This document shows positions 1 to 5,178 of a stretch of DNA of 5,178 bases, one piece after another (within the stretch, counting starts at the first letter, position 1; the number at the start of each line of letters is the position of its first letter). The translations under genes and the position numbers were made by a program. The notes beneath the pieces were generated by a model, which was given only the letters and a program-made list of their open reading frames with translations, did no database searches and was not told where the DNA came from. Source of the DNA: Promethearchaeota archaeon (lineage in GTDB: Archaea > Asgardarchaeota > Lokiarchaeia > Sigyniarchaeales > SOKP01); NCBI GenBank assembly GCA_004524385.1, contig SDNM01000138.1, positions 1-5,178 on the forward strand, written 5' to 3'.

Positions 1-837
1 AATACCTAAGATTCTGCTTCCAATACTATTAAAATATCTCACAGCCATATACTTTCTATACTTTTTATCCTTGGCAGGAATTACCATTTGTTGAAAAGTA
101 GCCAAAATTGATTTTTTTTTCATTTCAGTGTCTGTAGAGGTATTATGAAAGCTTTCATCTACTGAAAAAAATGTTAACATTAACGTAATTACTCCAAAAA
201 TAACAAAACCGATGCCTATCAATGGCATATAAAAAAGAAGTACTTTTCCAGAAGGCTCCCACCATTTAACGGCAGTTGGATCTTCAAGTATACTCTGAAT
301 CATCAATGGGAGTAAAAGAGATAATATTGAAGCAATGATTGTGAAAAAAGTATTCATTGATGCTACTTTTTTTCTGTTATCGTGCGTTTGAGACTGTTCA
401 GGCAACATTGATATGTGGGCTGTCAAGATTAAAGTTCCTGATATTGAATTTAAAATGATTACTACACAAAAATAAATCGCTGTAGGCAAAAAAATTGAAT
501 TATTCTTTGGACAATACCAAGGAGGGAACCATAATAAAACACTAGTTAAAACCCAAATAGGCAATCCATAAAGTAAAAAAGGTCGTCGTTTTCCGAATCG
601 CCCCGGTTTTTTATTATCTGTCATAACTCCGAATACAATTGAAAATACAGCAGCGAGAATTAAGCGGACGGCAATTCCAATAGACACAATTATAGAATTT
701 AAATTGACGGTGTAAACATAGAATTGAAAGGCAAATACGCCAATTAAGAGATTAGTTAAAAATAGTCCAAAAAAACCTATAGAATATCCAATTAATTTTG
801 TTCCATGTAATTCTCGAGGTTTTATTATCTCACTCAT
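1..837 (-). CDS. MFS transporter, GPH (sugar:cation symporter) type, N-terminal 279 residues
   Basis: This is a membrane transporter that probably imports a sugar, glycoside or related solute with a cation; the substrate cannot be read from the sequence. The ATG at 837 opens a frame that runs without a stop to base 1, so the C-terminal part lies outside the window (full GPH proteins are usually about 450-500 residues). Visible are hydrophobic helices near residues 14-40, 48-72, 87-105, 116-142, 162-181 and 199-225, and the start of the second half near 262. The loop between helices 2 and 3 carries the family signature: D74, then GRFGKRRPFLLYG at 79-91. A second family-like loop, MLPEQSQTHDNRKKVASMN, lies at 144-162 and resembles the LPE...R segment of GPH proteins. 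A charged central loop spans about 226-262. No Shine-Dalgarno-like sequence precedes the ATG, but a TATA-like box about 29 nt upstream would give a leaderless transcript. Family call is confident; the substrate is unknown. Confidence 0.9.
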   Translation of the reverse strand, partial: MSEIIKPRELHGTKLIGYSIGFFGLFLTNLLIGVFAFQFYVYTVNLNSIIVSIGIAVRLILAAVFSIVFGVMTDNKKPGRFGKRRPFLLYGLPIWVLTSVLLWFPPWYCPKNNSIFLPTAIYFCVVIILNSISGTLILTAHISMLPEQSQTHDNRKKVASMNTFFTIIASILSLLLPLMIQSILEDPTAVKWWEPSGKVLLFYMPLIGIGFVIFGVITLMLTFFSVDESFHNTSTDTEMKKKSILATFQQMVIPAKDKKYRKYMAVRYFNSIGSRILGI

Positions 838-839
838 GA

Positions 840-854
840 TGTGTTAAATACACA
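840..854. promoter_or_regulatory. Short inverted repeat just before the transporter start
   Basis: TGTGT and ACACA arms of 5 bp flank the spacer TAAAT, ending 3 nt upstream of the transporter ATG. The position would suit an operator near the transcription start. Arms this short are common by chance in AT-rich DNA, so this is only a candidate. Confidence 0.22.
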
Positions 855-860
855 ATTAAA

Positions 861-870
861 TAATATTTTT
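861..870 (-). promoter_or_regulatory. Candidate archaeal TATA box for the transporter gene
   Basis: AAAAATATTA on the minus strand is centred about 29 nt before the ATG at 837, which fits a TATA box driving a transcript that starts at or next to the start codon. A second AT-rich box (TTTTTATACA, around 893-902) would give a leader of about 35 nt. The AT-rich background makes either weak evidence. Confidence 0.28.
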
Positions 871-985
871 ATGATTCTGAACAAGAAAAAGTGTATAAAA
901 AATTGATTGAATATCTATATTCTATAAAAGAATTAAAGAACAGTATTGAATTATAGGATGTTAATGAAACATATAAAATAGTATT

Positions 986-991
986 AAAAAA
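986..991 (-). terminator. Candidate T6 terminator after the 107-residue gene
   Basis: A run of six T on the minus strand lies about 20 nt past the stop at 1011. Archaeal RNA polymerase can terminate at U-tracts without a hairpin. The run is short, so readthrough into the transporter gene 173 nt downstream is possible. Confidence 0.25.
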
Positions 992-1010
992 CAGAAATTA
1001 AATTTCTTTT

Positions 1011-1334
1011 TTATAGAAAATCATTGAATTCTTTTTTCAAAATACTTTTATATTCAAGTTCTTCATCTATGGATTCATCTTCTTCAGATTCTGAGTATTT
1101 ATCACATGGTGATTCTTTATCAAAAATGGTTAGAAATAATACTATTAAATTAGAAATATTGACATAGCAATCTCGGCAATTTTTATATTTAAATAATTCA
1201 TTTACAAGCTCAGAAATTAATTTGAATTTACATTTCTGAACTTTTTCCTTATCTAATTTGTATAATTCATGAAATCTAAGGGTACTTTCCAATTTATTTA
1301 GATATTTTTTCTCACAAAATTGTGTCGATTTCAT
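1011..1334 (-). CDS. Hypothetical protein, 107 residues, CxxC pair and acidic tail
   Basis: I do not recognise this protein. It has a charged, probably helical N-terminal half (residues 8-50, rich in K, E and L), then CRDC (C53 and C56), then a hydrophobic stretch at about 58-71 (NISNLIVLFLTIF). A strongly acidic Ser/Glu/Asp segment follows at 79-94 and a short basic-acidic end. Other cysteines are C7, C35 and C77, giving five in 107 residues, enough for a metal site or disulfide, though no classic zinc-ribbon spacing is seen. The hydrophobic stretch is short and contains N and S, so a buried core helix is as likely as a membrane segment. The ATG at 1334 is supported by AAAGGT seven nt upstream, the best ribosome binding site in the window. 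It lies between the carboxykinase terminator and the transporter on the same strand. It is probably a real gene from its length, start signal and amino-acid make-up; function is unknown. Confidence 0.68.
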   Translation of the reverse strand: MKSTQFCEKKYLNKLESTLRFHELYKLDKEKVQKCKFKLISELVNELFKYKNCRDCYVNISNLIVLFLTIFDKESPCDKYSESEEDESIDEELEYKSILKKEFNDFL

Positions 1335-1341
1335 TTATCAT

Positions 1342-1347
1342 ACCTTT
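1342..1347 (-). promoter_or_regulatory. Ribosome binding site of the 107-residue gene
   Basis: AAAGGT on the minus strand, 7 nt before the ATG at 1334, matches part of the archaeal GGAGGTGAT consensus. It supports this start codon. The other genes in the window show no comparable site. Confidence 0.45.
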
Positions 1348-1428
1348 CTCATTTAATGTCATTCTAAGTTTTTAATATCCACAAATTCATCGAAATTGAG
1401 AAAAAACCTAGTAATTATTTTTAAAATT

Positions 1429-1473
1429 AAAAAAAAAGATAAAAAAAAAGTATAATATCGTAGTATCACACGA
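1429..1473 (-). terminator. Hairpin plus double T9 tract after the PEP carboxykinase
   Basis: Reading the minus strand past the stop at 1528, a weak stem-loop (TCGTG, loop TGATAC, TACGA, with one G-T pair) lies at 1458-1473. T9 follows at 1449-1441, then ATC, then a second T9 at 1437-1429. Two long U-tracts in a row are the sort of signal at which archaeal RNA polymerase stops, and they would separate the carboxykinase transcript from the next gene. The stem is short and may be irrelevant; the T-tracts carry the call. Confidence 0.6.
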
Positions 1474-1527
1474 AAGTAAGTCCTTTATTAAAAATAAAAT
1501 GAATAAAATTTTCTACAAAGGATTTAT

Positions 1528-3435
1528 TTATAAAAATTCATCGGGAGGGATTTCTTCTTTTTGGTATTTTTCTTTAAGATTTAAAAGTTTCTCTCTTTCT
1601 TCATTAACAATAGTCCAGAAAAAATCAGGAACACATTCTTCTTTCCTATACATCATCTCTATTCGTTCTAGCTTTTTTAATAGTTTAGTCACTCGAATTT
1701 CAAATTGTTCCATGTAGTCTTCCTTGGTATAATCTTTCCCCAAATATTCTTTGAACAGTTCTTTCAAATCCTCATATTTCGGAATATACCCTACTGGCGT
1801 CTTAATTGCCTCATAATCTCCATGAGAACGTCCTTCTGCCCAAATAACCCAACATAACTTATCTAACATGCCGTTTAAATACTTACCATCCTGATTTTTA
1901 AGGAAATAATTCATCGCAAACACTTTGGGACAGTGTTCTAATCTCTTTCCGAATTTTCGGTGATTTTCTAAATATTTACCTAAGGGCACAACTACGAAAT
2001 CTAAGTTAGCCATAGGTTGATGTTTTCTCACACCCTCTGCACCTAATGTTGCCGAAGTGGTTTCAGATTCAATAGACGCTCCGAGAAATACACCATGTTC
2101 CCAGTCGAGGCTTTCAAGTACCGGGGGCATAGTGTCGCTGTCTCTTCCACCATAGAAAATCATATGAACGGGAACACCATCTGGATTGTGAAGATCGGGA
2201 TCTGCATTGCTCAGCTCTTCAATTCTTACTGTGTAACGAGCGTTTGGATGGGCATGAGGGATTTCCTTCTGATTCTCATCGGTCTTTCCCTTATTCCACT
2301 GACCTGAGAAGTTAAAACCACTCTCGGGAATCTCTCGTCCATCTCCTATCCAATAAGGCTTACCATTCTTTGTTAGGACGTTCGAAAAAATCGTCTCTCT
2401 TGGAGTGGTTATGGTATCCCATATAACAGGATCATCTTCAGGGTTTACATCCTTAATTATACCAAAAATCCCCCGCTCAATGTTTACAACGTGAGCATAT
2501 CCATCGTCCCAAGGTCGAAGGTATGCAATATCATCGCCTACAATAGTTTGTCCTGGAAGCATTGCAGTACTCGTCTTCCCGCATGCTGAAGGATATGCTC
2601 CAACAGCATAAGACACTCTTTTTTTACCCTTTGGATGAACTCCAAGAATAAAATAATGCTCTGCTAACCAATCTTCTTTATTAGCTTTATTTATAGCTAA
2701 GCGAAGCGCAAGTTTTTTTAGGCCTAGACTGTTACCAGCGTATTGGTTGCATACCGAAAGCACGCGCCCACCCTCTAAATCCACATAAATTCTGCGTTTA
2801 TCAAGATTCTTTGTTACTGGTGGGTCTCCTATTAATTCTCCAGAAGAATGAATGAAATAAAAAAATTCATTAGAACCTTTTAATTTTTTGAATTCTTCAT
2901 AACCTGATCTATATAATAGATCCTCGGAGTGACCTACATAGAAGCTATCTGTTAATTGCAGCGCCAAAATCGAAAATCTCGAATTTTTCGGACCTAAGCA
3001 AAAGAATCTAATTAAACATTCATGCCCCTCCATACATCCATCCATAAATTCTAAGACTTCTTTTAAACCCTCATCCCTATCAATTGTGTTTAGAGCAGGA
3101 GGTTTATATCCGCCTTTAGGAATTAATATTCTAGTGTTTCCTTTATCCCTCGCTTGGTCGTGATTTGACATAGTGACAAATCCATCGTAATGGATAGTAT
3201 GGCCCTCAATTTCTAATTTCGATTCTTCACCAATTTCTATACAATGATATCGTACATAATCTATATCTTCCTGAGAATCTGTAATCACGGTAACCTTACT
3301 AGGTTTACATCGAGAGACAAATTCGTTCACAATCTTTAAAACATGCTCGTTGTTTAAAGCATATAGTTTATCGAGACTTTCTTGGTCTATAACATCAGAG
3401 TCAATATTGATCAACAAGTTTTTTACAACATCCAT
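1528..3435 (-). CDS. pckG: Phosphoenolpyruvate carboxykinase (GTP)
   Basis: This cytoplasmic enzyme interconverts oxaloacetate plus GTP with PEP, GDP and CO2, the entry step of gluconeogenesis (or an anaplerotic step in reverse). From the ATG at 3435 it is 635 residues, normal for the GTP family. In order: QYAGNSLGLKK (231-241; the family's substrate-binding YGGN region and metal-binding Lys), H260 (metal ligand position), the P-loop GAYPSACGKTST at 279-290 with K287 and T288, the metal-binding GDD at 300-302, HPNAR with R400, YGGRDSD at 428-434, then GVFLGA and SETTSAT around 448-463. The C-terminal 65 residues are a charged helical tail. YGGRDSD, in place of FGGRRP, fits archaeal members. 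The guanine-pocket segment keeps F511 and an aromatic at Y519, but the PGFGEN motif reads NGMLDK (521-526). A TTG at 3444 would add three residues; I prefer the ATG because a TATA-like box lies 30 nt upstream. It is probably a single-gene transcript. Function is near certain; nucleotide preference is slightly less so. Confidence 0.96.
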   Translation of the reverse strand: MDVVKNLLINIDSDVIDQESLDKLYALNNEHVLKIVNEFVSRCKPSKVTVITDSQEDIDYVRYHCIEIGEESKLEIEGHTIHYDGFVTMSNHDQARDKGNTRILIPKGGYKPPALNTIDRDEGLKEVLEFMDGCMEGHECLIRFFCLGPKNSRFSILALQLTDSFYVGHSEDLLYRSGYEEFKKLKGSNEFFYFIHSSGELIGDPPVTKNLDKRRIYVDLEGGRVLSVCNQYAGNSLGLKKLALRLAINKANKEDWLAEHYFILGVHPKGKKRVSYAVGAYPSACGKTSTAMLPGQTIVGDDIAYLRPWDDGYAHVVNIERGIFGIIKDVNPEDDPVIWDTITTPRETIFSNVLTKNGKPYWIGDGREIPESGFNFSGQWNKGKTDENQKEIPHAHPNARYTVRIEELSNADPDLHNPDGVPVHMIFYGGRDSDTMPPVLESLDWEHGVFLGASIESETTSATLGAEGVRKHQPMANLDFVVVPLGKYLENHRKFGKRLEHCPKVFAMNYFLKNQDGKYLNGMLDKLCWVIWAEGRSHGDYEAIKTPVGYIPKYEDLKELFKEYLGKDYTKEDYMEQFEIRVTKLLKKLERIEMMYRKEECVPDFFWTIVNEEREKLLNLKEKYQKEEIPPDEFL

Positions 3436-3460
3436 TCTAATCAAAATTTTTATTGAAACG

Positions 3461-3470
3461 TTAATATATT
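3461..3470 (-). promoter_or_regulatory. Candidate TATA box of PEP carboxykinase
   Basis: AATATATTAA on the minus strand is preceded by an A-run and centred about 30 nt before the ATG at 3435. With the usual archaeal spacing, transcription would begin within a few bases of that ATG, giving a leaderless or nearly leaderless mRNA and excluding the TTG at 3444 as start. Background AT content limits confidence. Confidence 0.35.
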
Positions 3471-3539
3471 TTTTAAAAAATTTTTAATTTTGCTTAAATT
3501 ATGTGGATAATTATATAAAAATTTTTTGGTAATTTAAAA

Positions 3540-3565
3540 AATTTTTAAGATCTTTATTAAAAATT
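3540..3565. repeat. Inverted repeat, 9-bp AT-only arms
   Basis: AATTTTTAA (3540-3548) and TTAAAAATT (3557-3565) are perfect inverted copies around the 8-bp spacer GATCTTTA. The site is about 105-130 bp upstream of the carboxykinase start. It could be a regulator site or simply chance pairing in AT-only sequence. Confidence 0.28.
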
Positions 3566-3604
3566 GAACATTTTTGCAAGCATTATTTTCTCATATTAAA
3601 ACTT

Positions 3605-3624
3605 ATTGTTTCACATTGAACAAT
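3605..3624. repeat. Inverted repeat ATTGTT/AACAAT
   Basis: Six-bp arms ATTGTT (3605-3610) and AACAAT (3619-3624) surround an 8-bp spacer. The right arm overlaps the second copy of the octamer ATTGAACA that also occurs at 3563-3570. It is a weak candidate for a protein-binding site. Confidence 0.22.
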
Positions 3625-3684
3625 TTTTTATTAATAAAATAATAGCCTTATATATTTAGATATAATTCAATTGTACATTTATAA

Positions 3685-3825
3685 CTAAGGTTGATTGGCC
3701 TCTTTCGCTAATTCCTTTAACCCAATTTTCTTAGGGAGCCTAGAAATTATTTTATCTCTATACTGTCGAAAATAGGCAAATAAAAAAAATAAAAAGGACT
3801 TAATCCCAAAATTATTTATTTCCAT
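3685..3825 (-). CDS. Possible small ORF, 46 residues, overlapping the C_GCAxxG_C_C gene stop
   Basis: The ATG at 3825 lies inside the last codons of the upstream gene (ATGGAAATAA, a 10-nt overlap), and the frame ends with TAG at 3687-3685. The product would be short: an N-terminus ending in K9, a hydrophobic aromatic stretch FLFFLFAYF at 11-19, then a basic helix-like tail including RLPKKIGLKELAKEANQP at 29-46. This reads as a short membrane-anchored or amphipathic peptide. The 3' half is visibly less AT-rich than the DNA after it, and its residues look protein-like. The overlap would allow translational coupling to the redox protein. Against it, the hydrophobic stretch is encoded by a T5-A-T8 tract that could instead be a transcription terminator, no ribosome binding site stands out, and I recognise no family. 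It could also be the remnant of a decayed gene. Confidence 0.38.
   Translation of the reverse strand: MEINNFGIKSFLFFLFAYFRQYRDKIISRLPKKIGLKELAKEANQP
3782..3795 (-). terminator. T5-A-T8 tract after the C_GCAxxG_C_C gene
   Basis: On the minus strand T5, A and T8 lie 21-34 nt past the stop at 3816, much as T-tracts follow the dehydrogenase and carboxykinase genes. It may end the C_GCAxxG_C_C transcript. If so, the overlapping small ORF would be mostly untranscribed, so the two calls compete. Confidence 0.38.
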
Positions 3826-4355
3826 TTATTTTTCAAATATTTTTTTGTCAATTTACTTACTAGCTCAATCGCAAAAAGAACAAAATCGCAGCATTTTTTT
3901 TCCCAAAATTTATTCTTAGCATATTGTTGATAATCTTTACTTAAATCATATCCGCAGAGATCTTGACAACTTAATGATCCAAATTTTTGTTCAAATTTAT
4001 CAGCAAATCTTAGAGCCTTCATATATATCATTGGTACATCTTCGGATTTTGCCTTTTCTTGACCACCCATTATTATTCCAATTGCAGCTATGGCACCAGA
4101 TACAATACCGCATGGTCCTTTCCACCCCTTTCTTGTCACATAGCTTCCAAAACCACTAAAAGGGATCGCAAGATTGTTATAATAGACGTTATCAAAATCT
4201 TTCAAGTTTAATACATCCAAAATACTGGTTAGTGTATTTGCAGCACAACTATTACCACGATTTCCTCCTAATGGTGGAAGAGTAACTTTTAACTCTTCTA
4301 ATTTATCTTGAAAACGTTTAAAAATATCTTTTTGTGATGACTCAATTGATTTCAT
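3816..4355 (-). CDS. C_GCAxxG_C_C family redox protein
   Basis: This is a small cytoplasmic protein, 179 residues, of the C_GCAxxG_C_C family, whose conserved cysteines are thought to be redox-active; no reaction is firmly established for the family. The cysteine layout fits: C37 in NSCAANTL; C82 in GPCGIVSGAIAAIGIIMGG (80-98), the glycine-rich signature; C130 in FGSLSCQDLCGYDL (125-138), with C134; and C155/C156 in the late WEKKCCDFV element. The spacing and the FG-S-x2-C-x2-L-x-GYDL segment are typical. Extra points are C134 next to the conserved C130 and the vicinal CC pair. Residues 70-100 are hydrophobic but glycine-rich, more like a packed core than a membrane helix, and the C-terminus is strongly basic. 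The ATG at 4355 is the first good start; no ribosome binding site is seen. The dehydrogenase lies 133 bp upstream beyond a T9 tract, so co-transcription is unlikely. Family call is strong, function open. Confidence 0.88.
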   Translation of the reverse strand: MKSIESSQKDIFKRFQDKLEELKVTLPPLGGNRGNSCAANTLTSILDVLNLKDFDNVYYNNLAIPFSGFGSYVTRKGWKGPCGIVSGAIAAIGIIMGGQEKAKSEDVPMIYMKALRFADKFEQKFGSLSCQDLCGYDLSKDYQQYAKNKFWEKKCCDFVLFAIELVSKLTKKYLKNKWK

Positions 4356-4378
4356 GATAAATAAAATAGATATAAGCG

Positions 4379-4388
4379 TTAATTAAAG
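4379..4388 (-). promoter_or_regulatory. Candidate TATA box of the C_GCAxxG_C_C gene
   Basis: CTTTAATTAA on the minus strand is centred about 29 nt before the ATG at 4355, the same spacing as for the transporter and carboxykinase. A second box, CTTATATC, lies only about 16 nt before the ATG, too close to be used normally. Confidence 0.25.
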
Positions 4389-4461
4389 TTTATTTTTCAG
4401 ATTTATTTGAATTTTAATTAGTAATCTTTCTGAAGCTCAATTTTTATCCATATGATAAATT

Positions 4462-4470
4462 AAAAAAAAA
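4462..4470 (-). terminator. T9 terminator after the dehydrogenase
   Basis: Nine T in a row on the minus strand lie 19-27 nt past the stop at 4489, preceded by a weak TTAAAA stretch and no real hairpin. The position and length suit archaeal U-tract termination, separating this gene from the C_GCAxxG_C_C gene. Confidence 0.5.
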
Positions 4471-4488
4471 TTTTAAGAAAATAGAATT

Positions 4489-5178
4489 TTATGGCTCTAC
4501 AATAATTTTTATCTCTTTAGTATCGGGTTTTATAGCTTCTTGAAAACCCTCTTCCACGATATCATCTAAAGAGATGATTTTTGTGACAATTGGTTCAGGA
4601 TCAATAAGCTTTTTAGCAACTAATTCTACAGCATACTCAAAATCTTTTGGATGACATGCATATACACATTGAATTTTGTTATGACCCATAATAAAAGGGA
4701 AATAATTAAATTCAAATGGTGCATCAGACACTCCTACTTGAACTAATGTTCCTCCCTTACGAATTAAATCAGCAGTCGCATTAATTGCGGCAGGTCTTCC
4801 TGTGCATTCAAAAACAAAATCAGCCCCTCGCCGTTCCGTAGCTCCTCTCACTTTTCCTAGATTCACTTTGCTTAAAGCAATATCTGGATTAAATTTCTTT
4901 GCTACTTCAAGACGAAATTGATTCTTTTCTATTACAATTAATTTTCTCGCTCCTGATACTAGTAAACTTTGCAATAAAAATTGTCCTATTGTACCTAATC
5001 CTAATATGACAGCTGATTCCCCGATTAAAAAATTCGCTTCCCTTATAGCAAATAAACCAGTTGCTATCTGATCAAAAACAGTTCCATGTTTATCTGGAAT
5101 TGTGTCAGGGAGGGCAACAAGGCTGGATGCTGGTACGGTAGCGTATTCCGCAAAACCACCATTTTTAAATATCCCAAA
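4489..5178 (-). CDS. Zinc-type medium-chain alcohol/polyol dehydrogenase, C-terminal part
   Basis: This is an NAD-dependent oxidoreductase of the medium-chain dehydrogenase/reductase family (the alcohol, sorbitol and threonine dehydrogenase group), oxidising an alcohol or polyol that cannot be named. The frame is open to the window's last base and gives 229 residues; about 110-120 N-terminal residues, including the catalytic and structural zinc sites, lie outside. Numbered from the window edge: GGFAEYATVP at 7-16 is the family's end-of-catalytic-domain signature; the Rossmann fold begins at about 54 with VILGLGTIG (57-65, GxGxxG). The acidic E84 at the end of the second strand (LIVIEKN) favours NAD over NADP. 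GADFVFECTGRPAAI and RKGGTLVQVGV are typical cofactor-domain segments. The C-terminus (KEIKIIVEP) looks complete. A TTG at 4974 could be mistaken for a start, but the protein clearly continues upstream, so it is internal. Confidence 0.93.
   Translation of the reverse strand, partial: FGIFKNGGFAEYATVPASSLVALPDTIPDKHGTVFDQIATGLFAIREANFLIGESAVILGLGTIGQFLLQSLLVSGARKLIVIEKNQFRLEVAKKFNPDIALSKVNLGKVRGATERRGADFVFECTGRPAAINATADLIRKGGTLVQVGVSDAPFEFNYFPFIMGHNKIQCVYACHPKDFEYAVELVAKKLIDPEPIVTKIISLDDIVEEGFQEAIKPDTKEIKIIVEP

Larger units (their letters stand above)
3436..3684. other. Very AT-rich intergenic region upstream of PEP carboxykinase
   Basis: About 250 bp hold no convincing coding frame on either strand. 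The stretch is richer in A and T than the flanking genes and contains candidate TATA boxes for the carboxykinase (3461-3470, and a second, TTTTATATAA, at 3511-3520 that would give a leader of about 55 nt). It also contains two short inverted repeats and the octamer ATTGAACA twice (3563-3570 and 3615-3622). It is the longest gap in the window and the obvious place for promoter control of the gluconeogenic gene. Confidence 0.5.

Noticed and set aside
1499..1717. Plus-strand ORF of 72 codons
   Set aside because: It lies mostly antisense to the 3' end of the carboxykinase gene; the translation is low-complexity Ser/Phe-rich, as expected from the reverse of a Lys/Glu-rich coding stretch.
2095..2307. 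Plus-strand ORF of 70 codons
   Set aside because: It is entirely antisense to conserved motifs of the carboxykinase, with no family resemblance or start signal.
3436..3444. Upstream TTG start for PEP carboxykinase
   Set aside because: It would add only three residues (MIR); the ATG at 3435 is a stronger start codon and fits the TATA-like box 30 nt upstream.
3974..4159. Plus-strand ORF of 61 codons
   Set aside because: It is antisense to the conserved cysteine region of the C_GCAxxG_C_C gene; a shadow frame.
4396..4434. TTCAGA/TCTGAA inverted repeat in the gap between the dehydrogenase and C_GCAxxG_C_C genes
   Set aside because: Six-bp arms with a 27-bp spacer are expected by chance at this composition and match no known site.
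4972..4974. TTG as start of a 161-residue dehydrogenase
   Set aside because: The same frame continues upstream to the window edge with clear family sequence (GGFAEYATVP and GLGTIG), so the TTG is an internal leucine codon.
1..5178. CRISPR arrays, insertion sequences, tRNA or rRNA genes
   Set aside because: Read through both strands without finding regularly spaced repeats, transposase motifs, tRNA cloverleaf segments or rRNA-like GC-rich blocks.

Overview
The window is strongly AT-rich, and every convincing gene lies on the minus strand, so it reads right to left. It looks like chromosomal DNA of an AT-rich archaeon. The GTP-type PEP carboxykinase has the motif variants I associate with archaeal enzymes (YGGRDSD in place of the usual FGGRRP). 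TATA-like boxes sit about 29 nt before several ATG codons, and genes are followed by poly-T tracts rather than strong GC hairpins. A Lokiarchaeia-type Asgard archaeon is my best guess, but that is inference from composition and gene style; no taxonomic marker is present.

Layout in the direction of transcription. Positions 5178-4489 hold the C-terminal two thirds of an NAD-type medium-chain (zinc-type) alcohol/polyol dehydrogenase, cut by the window edge and followed by a T9 tract. Positions 4355-3816 hold a complete C_GCAxxG_C_C redox-family protein with six cysteines. A possible 46-codon small ORF (3825-3685) overlaps its stop codon. About 250 bp of very AT-rich non-coding DNA follows, with short inverted repeats. 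Positions 3435-1528 hold a complete GTP-dependent PEP carboxykinase, followed by a weak hairpin and two T9 tracts. Positions 1334-1011 hold a 107-residue protein of unknown function with a CxxC pair and an acidic tail. Positions 837-1 hold the first 279 residues of an MFS transporter of the GPH (sugar:cation symporter) type, cut by the left edge.

The genes look mostly individually transcribed: each is separated by 130 bp or more (apart from the small ORF), with its own candidate promoter or T-tract. Functionally the window mixes central carbon metabolism (gluconeogenic PEP carboxykinase), solute uptake (GPH transporter) and redox functions (dehydrogenase, C_GCAxxG_C_C protein). Nothing ties them into one pathway beyond general heterotrophic metabolism. 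I see no CRISPR array, mobile element, tRNA or rRNA, and no clear undescribed multi-gene system. The best leads are the overlapping small ORF, the altered guanine-pocket region of the carboxykinase and the orphan CxxC protein.
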